From: Acanthornis magna
Taxonomy: Eukaryota; Chordata; Aves; Passeriformes; Acanthizidae
Direction of reading: 5' to 3'
Assembly: GCA_036785705.1 (NCBI GenBank)
Contig: JAWUZG010000036.1
Location: forward strand, 16,239,501 to 16,303,500
DNA: 64,000 nt
The position numbers were made by a program, and so were the translations under genes. This document shows, piece by piece, positions 36,701 to 49,300 of this stretch (the first letter of the stretch is position 1; every line of letters begins with the position of its first letter). The notes under the pieces are model-generated. The model had not been told where the DNA came from. It was given only the letters and a program-made list of their open reading frames with translations, and did not search any database.

Positions 36701-39700
36701 GTTCATTTACTTCACTCTGTGCAAGCGGTATAATTAATCCCTTTTCATGTAAATGGTAGAAGAAATAATTACCTCCTTCTGATTTGTAGGGTCTTTTCTT
36801 TTGTAATTTGCAACCACTGTGTTATCCACACAAAACTCCAGACCTATTGGTAATAATCTCTCCAACAGATCAGCAATGTTTGTTAATATTTGTCTCTGCC
36901 TGCTTATAAAACTGTACAAGGTCTTGCCTACACTACAAGACAAAATCATGTTGACATTATGGATAATTACCAGGCTGAAAAAGCTGGAAGTATTACCACT
37001 AAAATCAGTACCAAGGGGCTGAGATTATTAATTGTAACAATCTTTGTCGTCTTGAACTTTTCTCAAGATCTAGATATCAAAAGCAAGTTCATTTCTACCT
37101 TCATCCTCTTCTGTGAGAAATTAGTGGATTTGCCCTTGCTGAAGACAGGCTCTAGTGCCTCCCACACTTGCTTTCTTTGTCCCAGTCCCCAGTTAGCAGT
37201 GGATAATGAATATTTGCACTTCCAATGAATAACTCTGATAGCTCTTCTGGGGAAAAGAAAAGGTCATAAGCTACATTTCTGCCTTTTAATGGAAAAGGAC
37301 TTTTATGCAACTTTGGTTACATCTGGCAACAGAGCTGTACATGAATTTGGCTCCATGGGGGTAATCCCAGGTGCATTGAGAGCAAGAAGAGCCACATTCT
37401 AGTGGACCTTGGCGTTTCCAAGTCATGTGGAAGGTGGCTCTCGTCCAGGGAGGATGATGACTTCAGTGCCCATCTTGTCTTGCCCACACCGCAGCTGGGG
37501 ACCTCACGGGCACCCCTTGCAGAGCTGCATGGAATTCCAGCCTGGTGTAGTGACTTCAGCACAGCTGTCTTCAGCTTTTTTTTTTCTTTCTTTATCATTC
37601 AGGTCTGTCCCTGAGGAGAGTGGACCACATCTCCAACTTCCAGCGAAGAGAGGAATAAATGGCACAAAACTGATCTGCACTGTGAAATACACTGTGATGA
37701 AGGCCTGGCCCCACCAATCTGAAGTCTCCCATTTGCCCCTTGATTTAGGCAAAACCACAACTACCTCAAACACAGAGTTTCATATTTAGCTTTCAGCCAC
37801 CTGGGTTTAAGATCCATGCTGTTACACTAATCAACTCTTTTTCTCTTTTTATTCCAGTGTGTCTGCATGATGCAGACAATAAAACACGGGTAGAAGAAGC
37901 TGCAAAATGAGATAAGATAGAGGTCGGAACATTTTTCAAATTAACCTGATTGCTTTATGTCATTTGAGAAGATAACATGCTTTTCCCCCTCATTGCTGAT
38001 AAAACCAAGACCTCAGAAATCCCAAGAAAGAGAGGGTTTGCTCAGCCTCAGCCCCAGTCTTTTTGCAATTGCCTGGGAAGAGCAGATCACCCCAAGTGGG
38101 ACCACTGCTTCCAGTGTCCAGCCACAGTGTAACGAAATGACTGTTGTTCCTGACCACATCCCAAGAGGAGAGGTTTCCACCCATAAAAAAGGGCATTTCT
38201 TCAGCCCACCAAAGCCCAACAAAGCTCTGAGCTGTCAGCTACTTGTGGTCCCAAGCCTTTCAATCTTGTAACTTTTCCAAATGCTCACATTTTTCTACAG
38301 GACATATGGTAAATCAGTTTAAATTCTATTCATACCATTTTTCTCTGATTTGCACGATGACTGTATATGGCCTACAGCATTTATGGGTGCTTCAAGATTC
38401 ACATGTTGCAAACAGCGCAAACAGCACAATGAGCCAGGATCTGTGCCACAGTGATAAAGCTGTCATTTTGGCAAATAAGGAAGGTACAATGGCTGAGTGA
38501 CACCTTGTGTGAACCTTTGGGGGCCTAAGGGATTTAACAGGGAATGCTGAATACCTTCTAGGAGTAGAATGAAAGAAATCACTGAAAATTTAGGTTCATT
38601 TTTTGAAATGGAAAATAGAAAATAGTCCAAGGACACATTCATTGTTATTCATGGATATTTCATTTTATTTCATTATTTTTTTTAACCCTTTAAAGTACTT
38701 TTCAACCTCCTGCTACTGTTTGGTCCATATCATGCTGTGACATTATCCGTGGCTTCAGAAATAAACTCACAACACAAAGAAAAAAGGCTCTAGGTTATTA
38801 AATAGAATTCCACTTGAAGGCCCAGTTTAAGGTGGTACCTGGAAAAAATTTATCTCTTGCCTATGCATAAGGCCCAAGCATCTACGTAGGCAGTTATCCA
38901 GAAAACATCTGTAAGTGACAGTATCTGGATACAACGTAGAGCATTCATGCAAGCTGTTTCTGGAACCATTTTTCTCTGAAGAGGGCACATGGACCCTAAT
39001 CCACCAGAAGACAATGCACACTGCTTAATTCCAGACTATGAGTAATTCCCACTGTATGGTGTACCTGGGCAGATCAGCTGCCTGGGCTTCTGAAAAGCCT
39101 TTAGTAAGTAAGCAAGTTTTATTTGCTTTCAGCAGGACTGCACACGTGCTTCATGTTAAGTACTGAGCTAGAGTTTTTCATTCCCAAGAAAGGCTCTCTA
39201 TTTTCTTTTCTCCTTGATCTGGGACTAGTTTAAACAAAAATATTCATCATTTTTAATTATTGTGACAGGCAAACACCAAAGAAAAAAGAACACACTGAGG
39301 CTGCAAAATCTGCTTGAGGACGCAAGGCAAGGCACAAAAGAATGGTGCTAGGTATGCGATGGAGGGTGCTGTTACACTTCTGACAGTGAGCTTTTACCCT
39401 TGCCCCAGCTGCTTTTACCCTGAAGTTTCATCGCTTCCATGCAATGGAGACCCAAAGGACAGGGTTTGGGGGACGACAACCTGATGCAGAAGGCTCAGAG
39501 ACAAAGCCTGCAGCAGCAGTGACGAGCAACCACGGTCCCTTATGATCTCCTGGAGACAGAAGCATATTTAGGTGGTGCATAGGGAAAGCACCTCTTTCCA
39601 AAGTGACCAGTGCAGTCCTGCTCTGCACAGCACCAGACAGCCTTCAGCCCCTCTCCTGGCTGTACAGACTGTCAGGGGTCACCAGGCACTGAGGGATGGC

Positions 39701-40370
39701 TTCTTTTATTATACACATGCATATCATCTTGTGTTGACTCCAGATCCCAGCTCAGGGACTGCACACGATAGGATAGTTTGCAAGGTCTCTACCAACAAAT
39801 GACACTTTCTTTAGGGCACAGATGTTGGCATTTGCTTTTCAACACCTCCCTGTAACTTTACACACACAGTCTGGGTTTATTTTGAATCAACATATCACAG
39901 CACAAAGTTTATAGCTGTCCTCAGACCCATTTCCAGGAAAGGACTCTGTCACCCCACACCAGCAACCACCTCTGCTCTGTGACTGTTGAGGTTGCTGTGC
40001 CTCAATTCAAGCAGGGAGAGTATGTGCTGGAAGAATCAACCTTTCCTACTGTTCTCTCATGAATGTTAGGTACAATCCTTGCAAAAGTCCCCTAGAATAC
40101 AATCCTTCACCTTCCTCCTAGTAAGAAGGAGTATGAAATATTTGATGGATAAATTATTTTTTGTGCAGATGGTGCCTGCTCTTCCACTCCATCACCACCC
40201 TAATGAGTTTTTCAAATTACCTGATCGTTATGTCTTTAAGGCTCTGCTCCATTTAGGTGAAACAGGTATAGATCTACACCCATCTTTGAAGCCAAAGGAA
40301 AACACCTCAGGACTTCTAGAGCAGCCTGTCAGTTGTCTGCCTGGACAAGGAGGGTACCAAGACAGAGTAA
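33763..40370. other. Unannotated sequence
   Basis: No gene or large repeat is seen. Overlapping frames at 33783-34138 lie on both strands. A small phase-0 candidate exon at 35508-35567 is described as a finding. A strong acceptor at 37602 has no convincing donor. Confidence 0.4.
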
Positions 40371-41110
40371 AATCACAGAAACATAGAATGATTTGGGTTG
40401 GAAAGGACCTTAAAAATCATACAGATCCAAACTCCCTGCTGCGGACAGGGACACCTCCCATGAGATCAGGTTGCTCAGAGCTCCATCCAACCTGTCATTA
40501 AATACTTTCAGGGATGGGGCACCTACAACTTCTCTGGGCAACCTCCTCCAGTGCCTCACCATGCCCATAGCAAAGAACCTATTCCTAATATATAATTGAA
40601 AACTACTCTCTTTCAGCTTGAAGCCATTCCTCTTTGTCCTGTCACTACATGCTCTTATAAAACTTCCATCTGTAAAAGTGCTGAGGGTGCACTCGATCCC
40701 TCTAGATCATTAATGAAGAGATTAAACAGTACTGCTCACAATGCAGACCACTGACAGGGGTCACTGATGCCCGTCGGGAGGCACTCTGAGCCACTGACCA
40801 CTACCCCCTGGACGCAACCACACAGCCAGTTTCTGATCCATCTAACAGTCCACACACCAAATCAAGGCTTTACAAAAGTCCAGATAAATCTGCAGCCCTT
40901 CCCTTGTGCTCTGATGTATCATCCCATCCTAGAAGGCCACTGGACTGCTCAAGCAGAACTTGCCCTTGGTGCAGCCCTGCTGGCTGTCCCAAATCACCTC
41001 TCTCTCCTCCATGTGCCTTAGCACAGCTTCCAGGAGGATCTGTTCCAGTCTTCCCAGGCACAGAGGTCATGCTGACAGGTCAGTGGTTCCCAGGTGTCCT
41101 GACAGCTGTG
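40371..41110 (-). mobile_element. CR1 LINE with large internal deletion
   Basis: On the + strand the copy begins with the reverse of the CR1 3' end (ACATAGAATGATTTGGGTTG at 40381) and runs through the 3' UTR to about 40665. It then jumps into the RT region. The minus-strand reading near 40700-40680 is IECTLSTF, at the position of the FADD box in other CR1 copies. Further on, 41070-41044 gives MTSVPGK, the conserved motif that follows NYRPVSL in CR1. Measured against the copy at 8835-10800, about 570 bp between the FADD box and the C-terminal SDRT block are missing. The upstream limit is near 41110, just past the PGN motif. Confidence 0.9.
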
Positions 41111-43811
41111 GGCTCCTGCACACCTCAGAGCAGCTATCTGCACGCGTCAGACATTGGCCTCTGGCTGCACATAAGGTCAAGCTTTCAGTTTGTGTTCTGA
41201 AGGGGCAAGGTATCTATTTTTAATGACATTTGGTGGTACCCCTCAAAATATAGCATAAGCGAGTTGGCATTCCTGTGCCTCCCAGTGTGCCCATGGGACA
41301 TTGCAATACTTTGGGATATTGCAAAAAGTACTGTATTCCACAGTCAGAAATAAAGATACCTGTGTACCTCTAGATTTCTTAAAAAAGAAAGGAAGAGGAG
41401 AAAAACAATTCCAAAAAAACTCTCAGAATGACTGAAATTTATAAAAAACACCATTTTTAAAAAGAAAAGAAAGGCTACAGAGTGCTTTTTGTTGTGGTAA
41501 TTTCAAAGCAAACTGCATGATATTGTCGTCTTATTCATATTCATGATTGCTTAGGATGATCATGCTTGAAGAGAAGGTAGAACTAAAGAAAAGAAACACC
41601 AGCAAGACAGAAACATACTGGAAGATAGGACTGGTGTATCCAGAAGCAGCCTACTCATGGGTTAGAGGTGCTGGACTAACTCTCGCTCGGCTGCCTCATC
41701 AGGACTGCCAACATAGCCACGTTCCTGGGACAGGAGGGACAGCCCACTGAAGTAAACTTGGCGTCAATTCAGCCGGCAGGTGTGCTACTACGAACAACAA
41801 ACCACATTGTCACGGCTCTACTCTGCAATGACTCAGGACATTTGGTCTTCAGACGGGCAAACTGTGGCCAATGACGCCAGCAAGTGAAGATGTTTTGCAC
41901 AGCCTGTGCATGCATCAGCCCACAGACCCCAGCAGGCTTCCCTCCACACTGTTGTTCCAGCTGCCGTGCTCTCCCGGGCTGGCATGGAGAAATGACAGGC
42001 CCAGCGTCTGGTTCTCTACATCCGTGCTTGGTTTCCGAAACTCTTTCCATAAACAGTCTAACCTTTATTTCAAGAGTACATATGTGTTCTTCTCTGAGCC
42101 CCCTGTTTTTGTCTCTGGCTACTCACTCCACCCTTCCTCACACTGTATCACAGTCCTTTTCTCCACCACCTGCTGCAAGGAGCTCATTTGTCAAAGGGTC
42201 AAGATCTTTAAGGATGTAGAAGAAGAAGCTCATCAACACTGCTTTCGTCCCACCAATATCTTGTTGGAGGGGAGCCAGAGGCCAGCTAGCCATGAAGAAC
42301 ATGGCTGGTCTCTTAATATGGATTTAAAATAGATGTGTGGTCAAGGGTACAGTGTCCTCATGTCAATGAAAAGGGGCCCACCCTGGAAGGAAATCAGATA
42401 TTGGAGGGTGCCACTTCTCCCAGCCAAAGGCAGCCATCTGCCTCGGGTGCTGCAGGTGCAGAGGGACAACAATCTGCCCCTGGCTACTGCTGGTGTACAT
42501 GACTTGTGCATAAAGCCAGAGAGGCAGTGCTAGGTGGGCCAGCAGCAGCTGACTGTGCTGGAGTGAACCCCAGCCATTGCAGCATCTGGGCTTCCTACCA
42601 AGCCAGATCCTTGGCCTCGCTTCCCAGTTCTACACCTGGACTGCTGATTTTGAGACTCACTGAAAAAAATGTGGCCTTCTTGGCGATGTAAGAGCTGAGA
42701 CACTTCATGGAGTAAAAAGAGTTAAAAAGCTCCCTGCCCTGAGGCAGGTGCCCCGTGTGAGAGGAACCCCAGATGAGCACCTGCACACTGCAGCACCATC
42801 ACCTCCCTGGGCACACAGCCGGAGGCAAGGGCTCATTCTCCAGGTGCAAACCACTGGACCCATCTGCTGAAGTGGAGCTGAGCATTCATCTCATCACTGC
42901 CAACTCTTTGAGGCAGTGATACTATTTTTTTGTTCTTTTTTTCCCCCAGACTTCCTGCAGCAGTGACATGAGGCTGAAGGCTCAAAAACAGGCACTTCCT
43001 AGAGGAACACAGCCCTGGGGCTAGCAGATGGCACCAGCAGAGACTGCAGGGAGGAAAGGGAAGGGCTGCAGCGCACAGAGCTCATCAGTAGGTGCCAGCT
43101 GGGTGATGCTCTGCTCTGGCTGAAGGGCAGCCAGAACTACAGAAACACTATCACAGACCCACATGTACTGCATTTACACCACACATTCAGGAAAAGCTAT
43201 ATGCATCAACATCTGCCATGTATCTTTATATTCACACATATATTCACACAACCTTAACTGCTTCAATACCAAGGAATTTTTAGTAGAGACATGAGGGAGG
43301 AGGAGAGATTTGGGGAAATTTGAGAGTTCTAGAAATAAACAAGCCTTCCTATTAACAAGAGTAGTGTGAGGCCCACACCCAGCCAGGACTTGCAATAAAC
43401 ATCTTTCATCAATCAAGGGAGAAGACGGGAAAGCTTCCAGCTCTCCAGCAAGAGAAGGCATGGGTTTCCAGCCCTCATGGTCTCTGTCAATGTTTAATGC
43501 TCTGTTGTTTAGAACCATTTATTTCAGACCTGGAAATCAGATCACTGCCCTTTTCAGGTTTTGCAGTATGCAAGAAATACTGTTGCAAATCTAACAGCTC
43601 AGAGTCAGCAGGGAATGAGTACAGGGAAAATTGAGAGAATTTATCATAGTGGTGGTGAGGGATATGTTCCTCCACTAGAGTTTGGGGGACCCCATGCAGA
43701 AAGGAGACCTTGATGGTATTTTGGCAGCAACAAGGAGCTAGAAAATCAACCTCTGTCTCAGGCTGTGCCTCACTCTGTGCCAGCAGTGACAGCCATGCCA
43801 CTGCCCAGCAT
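41111..43811. other. Unannotated sequence
   Basis: No gene is supported. The frame at 41871-42332 (153 codons) has no domain-like features and overlaps other open frames. A strong polypyrimidine-AG acceptor at 42949 is not matched by a clear donor. Confidence 0.4.
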
Positions 43812-43965
43812 CATTAGAATCATAGAATCATTTAGGTTGGAAAAGACCTCTAAGACCATTGAATCCAATGGTTAACCCAGCAGTGCCAAGTCCACCACTA
43901 AACCATGACCCAAGTAGCACATTTGCTTGCCTCTTAAATTTGGAGATGGTCCTCCCCACATCACC
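43812..43965 (-). mobile_element. CR1 LINE 3' fragment
   Basis: Reverse of a CR1 3' end: AGAATCATAGAATCATTTAG, then GGTTGGAAAAGACC, GTTAACCCAGCAGTGCCAAG and TCCACCACTAAACCATGACC. It shares the GTTAACCCA and CAAGTCCACCAC blocks with the copy at 51832, which indicates the same CR1 subfamily. Homology fades after about 43965. Confidence 0.92.
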
Positions 43966-46292
43966 TCCATGAAGTGTTGAGTGTGGCATGCACAGCCTAC
44001 TCTTTGCCCTCCCCAGATCTGAAGAAGGATTATTCAGTCCTTATTGTTGACGTCTGAATGGAAAAGCTGTGCAGTAGGTCTGAGTCAGAGAGACTTGGTG
44101 AAAACAAGCTGAAGAATTTAGAACATCAGCTGCTTCCTGGTGCCAAGTTGAAATTAATCAGGCTGCTTGATCACTATTGTGATTGTTAAGAGACAAGTGT
44201 ATGTATATTGCCTTGGTTCCCTCCCTGTTGTCCAGCCTGCCCGGGGGTCTAATTTACAGGTAAATAAGTTCAGCAAAGGTTATTGAAAAACAGAAAAGGA
44301 TGCCAGGCTAACTTACTTTTATTCATCTGCCAATGAGCCTGTCGTATGATTTTACACTTACCTTTGGAAATCTCTCCTACAGATTCACAGTAAAGGGAAC
44401 TTAACTATGCCAAAACCTAAAGGGATCCCCATCCCTTAAAAGGAATTGTGTCAAACTAAAAATCACTTAGGAAAATCACTTCTTCACTTCTGTAAGTAAA
44501 AGACCATACAAGTCTAGTGTCTCACCACCTATGTCTTTACAGAGGTCTAACTCCTACAGAAGATAAATAGGAGGGTGCAGGTCTGGGCCCAGGGAAAATT
44601 TGTCTAGATAGGTCATTAGAGTGACAGAAGGAATATTCTTCTTCATGGTCCTGATCAGGATAACACAGAGTTTGGGCTAATGTTTAGATCCTCAATGGCA
44701 TGCAAGAGCTCTCTTCAAAGAGGTCGTGCTATTGTGTATCTATGGAGTAAGACCACCTGGGCATTAAGTGGCTTTCTGACCAGCACCCCAGAAGTTTGCA
44801 AAGTCAGAAGGGTTTCTTAAGGAAAACACAGACACAAACAAACAAACAAAAACCACACAAAAAGCACCGTATCCTTTTGCAGGAAAAAATGACTTCAAAC
44901 TGTTTAAAAAACACAGCCATGAATGTGCTCCTTGATTTTCAAGTTAGAGACCTAACTGAATTTTTGTTAGGCCACTGATATATTTGTAAAAATCACTGAT
45001 GTATTTGTTCTGAAAATTCATTTTAAATATTAAAAAACAGATGTAATAATGATTTAAAAACAAAATAGTTCTGTAACTGTTAAAGTTCACCACAAGCCTT
45101 AAAGGAAGACCACATTTCCATCAGAACTTCCATCTTTTTTTTCATGAGAATATAAAGTATTCAGACTTATAATAGAGGTCCATCTATCCCAGTACCTTAT
45201 CTGCCGGTGACTATGGACAGCTATCAGGGGAATACATTTTTCTTTTTGAGATTTTTACCCACAGTCCAGCCATGACTTCCTGAACCAGAGACCACACCCA
45301 GGCCATCAGGAAACACACTGCAAATTTCTCACACCTTATTAGGGGGTTTGGATTTTTTACCTTTTATACATCTGGGCCATAAAACATCCTGTGGCAAGTT
45401 CGGCTCATGTCCTGTGTGAAAAAGTACTGCCTTGCCATTAATTTTATGTTGGCTTTATCTTTCACAGTGGTTTTAACGATCTTGTTTTTTCAAGAGGTGC
45501 AAAACCTTTTTCAAAACTAGAAATGCATATTATAGATTCTTCTTAGTGACATCAAGATAAGGTAAGATAAATCAGAATATGGTCAAATAAATATGGTCAA
45601 ATTGGGTTTCTTCCAATTTATAAGAATGTTTTCTTCATTACTTTCATAATTCTTTTGTTTAATTCACCCTGTGCACAGAAAGACGACTCACTTGCTCCCT
45701 CTCAAGCCACTCCTCATGGTCCAGTGCATTTGCACAGACCTCTTGTGCTGAAGTGAGTTGCTCTGTCTGTGGACAAGAAGGTCCTTCTAGGGCCTAAAGT
45801 GCATCTCAAAAAACCACGCATTTTTAGACAAATAATTTCACAAGGATGCCATGAAAACCCATTGAGTTAGACCAGATTCTGTTAAGGTCAGAATCTGACC
45901 TAAATTCCCCCAGGAAGCATATCTCATCCCAAAAAAAAAGCATTCTGTTTACTCTTATTGCCTTGCATGAAGCTGTTGTGAGGGTTAGTACCAGGACAAA
46001 GCATGATTTTAAAATGTTCTGAGCGTAATTGACTCAGTGGTCAGGTTTCCAGTCCTAATGCACTGGCTGCTTCAAATTAAATTGAGTTATAGCAGGGCCC
46101 CTAATCCACATCAGAGGATGAGAGCATGCAAAACAGAATTGGAAAAAAGGAGACAGTTTGTGCTCCTCCTTATGAACAAGCAGACAAATCAGCAACTCAG
46201 AAATTAGCCACTATTAGTTTATTGGCAATTCATGCAGTTTAAAAATAGCCATGGAAATTTGTAACAAGACTACTATCACCCTCCCATCCACC

Positions 46293-46335
<43 letters not shown>

Positions 46336-49300
46336 AAATTTTAAAAAATCATCTAACTGTGATTGCAGTAACAACAGAGAGTGCAAGTGGCAGATTCCTA
46401 AAGCAGCTGTTAAACTGGGGCTGGAAAGGAAGTGAAAGGCACTGGTTGGAGGGCACAGAAAGAGGCTTACATACATCGTCAGCTCCAAACATTTAGATCT
46501 CGTGAGTCAGAATCATAAAGTTAACTTGAAAATGTTCATAAATGTGATGCTTTGTCTTACAGTTTTTGTCTGTAGCTTTCACACGCAGCAGAGGGTGGAC
46601 AAAAAAAATGTTTCCTTAATGAATTTGGGCACCTCCCTCATTGCACATCTGAGAAAGCTTTGAGAAAGAAGTAAGTGCCAAAAGCTGAAAATATATCCTT
46701 ATCTAAATGGGCAATAATTGTCATATCAAAATAGCAGAGGTCTCACAACTGACTGACATGGAAAAGAGGACAAAACCTGTATAACACTTTCCTCCACCCC
46801 TGTTAAAGGCCATCCTGGAGTTGCAGTGTTTCCCTGACAGATGGCATCAGGCCAATGGGACACAAAGATCAGGGTGGTGCTCTGTCACCTCTCACCTCAG
46901 ATCTTGAGCTGTCCTGGGAGAAAGCAGAGATGGCCAGACTGGCTGTACATAAGATCAGTGTCACAGACATGCCTACGTGGTGCTGCACCACTCTGATCTC
47001 TCCAAACAGCTCTGCTGAGTGTGGGACTTCAGTGCACTGCTCTACACTGTGTGGAGGTACTGCTGGGGGATGGGAGCATACCGTCCTGGAAATCTTGAAG
47101 TAAAATACTTAACCATGCACTTGGTTGTGCATTTTGTTTGGCTGTAGCTTTGGATTACCTTTTTCAGTGTCACATTCAGCAAAAACTAGCAGATTTCCCC
47201 TGTTCATCTGCTATAGGTCCTGAGGCTGAGCTACCAACCTTGCTGCAAGGACAGGGGAAGAAGGGAGGAAAAAAAAATCTCCTGTATTGTCTCTAGTTTA
47301 GCCTGTTTAGGGAATTTGAATTATTGCTTTGTCTCTTCACTAGTGAATTGCTGCTTTTACAGATAAAATATTGGCTTGAACAGGAAGATGAACATCTACT
47401 AAAGAGGAGAATGAAACCTGATTTAAGATCCTCTGGATGGCCCTACTCTTGAAATGTTATTATTTTTATAAATAAATTACATCACATTTCCACAGCCTCT
47501 GGACAACCTCAACTGAAGTCAATTCTTTGAAGGGCTGAGGCTTTCCTGTTTCGGAATTGTTTCAGTGTACTCTTCCAGATGGACTGTAAAGTCAAACAAT
47601 CCCTGGCTCAAACTTCCTGTTGCAGACCTGATTTTCAGCCATTACAGTGTGGCAAATTGGTACAGGCATCACACCAAGCAAAAAAACCCCACTAAAACCA
47701 AAACCAAAACTCTCAATCCTGAGCACCCTTTACTGAGGCCTGTTCCTATGGACTTGCATCATATAAAAGTTTTTCCAAGCTTTGAGAAACTTTTGGAATT
47801 CTGGAAGTTACAGTGACAATTCAGCGAAAGCTTTCAGGGCCATTTGCAGTTTCTTAATTTCCTTAGGGGTGTGTTATTCTCTTGATGCAAAAAATGCCAT
47901 TGCTATAAATAGTATGTGAGCAGTGTGTTCACACGAAGAAGCAATATACCCCCTAGTGATCGGATCAGAGAGGGTCTATCCTGCAGACAGCAGTTTGCCC
48001 ATTCGATGTTGAAAATGACTTTTTCATGCTTGCAAGGTGCTGTTTGCACATTGCTTGGGGACATTTCTTCCTGGGGTGCTGCTGAGTGCCCTGAGGGTGC
48101 AGCCCCAGCTGAGGAATGGGCCAGGCAGGTGCAGAAAGTAGCCTTGCTGTTGTTTATGTGCACTCTTGCCCACCACACATTGTCACACCACACAGACTGA
48201 GCACAGCCCTCTTACACCAGCAAATCAACAGTGCCTCAGCAGTAACCTAATATTTTCAAGCTGTGGAAGCCATTAGAGTTCCCCCATTTCAGACAGCATC
48301 ACTGAAGTCTCTGTACATCCAGTACCCACCACCCCTAGCTGTGCTGGCAGCAGGGACGCTGAGTGGCACACCACATTGGCCATGCGCACTCATGAGCAAG
48401 CCCTGGTCATCCCTACCTAGGTCTTCATTGCCAAAATAAACCTCATACAGGCTAGATGGCAATGAGACAGCAGGCACAGCGTCTGCACACAGCTCAGGCA
48501 AAACCTCTGACTTATTTATGGGTGAATGGGGATAAAACCAAGAAACTACGTATGTGCAACATAAACATGCCCACCTATGTGCACACCCAACCACACTGCC
48601 GCTTATCTCTTCTGACTGTTTCAGCTTCCTAGCCATGCAGTGCCTTCTCCCAACATCTCTCCTCTCTCTTATTTACTCTGCAGTTTATCTCCACATGTAC
48701 CTGGAAAATTTTTATGTGCTTCTTTCTAAATAAAGACAGAAGAGTAAAATCCTCTGTTTCTTGGAAAAGATAGGATCTGAATTTATTCCTTGCTAAATCA
48801 TTGGTCCCAGGAAGCAGCAAGAACATTCCCATTCACAGGTTTTCATATGCCAAAGTACATTGGGTTTATCATTGGCTTTAGTGTGTAAAAAATGCAATGA
48901 GCAGGAGGCTCCTCCTGCAACAGAACAGGTGAGAATTTAATCTTTTATAGTGATGTCTCATATGGAAAGAAGTCCTTGATTACCAGCTAGAAGTCTAGAT
49001 GTTTTCTTGCTCACAGCTAGTCCAGAGGTATTTTAGTACCCAGAATCTGGCACCCTGAGGAGGAGAGTAGTTTAAATGTTCGTGACCACATGTGGGTCTA
49101 ACTGTATCAGAGCAATTGCACAAGGGAAATAAGATGCGTAGACATCAGCATGGACAGGATTTTCTGGACACCAAGACTAGCAGCTGCCTCAGACAGCTAA
49201 GCCATATGAAGATGGAAACTAACTCAAAGTTTTGCCACCTGTATGCTGACCACCTCTATGACTGATGGTCAGGAAGCTGAGGTCACCAGGGACACTAAAC

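Noticed and set aside
37603..37884. Possible terminal exon: strong pyrimidine-AG acceptor at 37602 and AATAAA at about 37879
   Set aside because: No partner donor or upstream exon can be identified, and AATAAA is frequent in AT-rich DNA.
41871..42332. 153-codon + strand frame
   Set aside because: It overlaps another open frame in a different phase (41884-42219) and has no recognisable domain.
42950..43090. Possible non-coding exon after a strong acceptor
   Set aside because: No open frame worth noting and only a weak GT site downstream.
46220..46332. Processed pseudogene ending in the A39 run
   Set aside because: No polyadenylation signal or coding-like sequence upstream and no flanking duplication seen.
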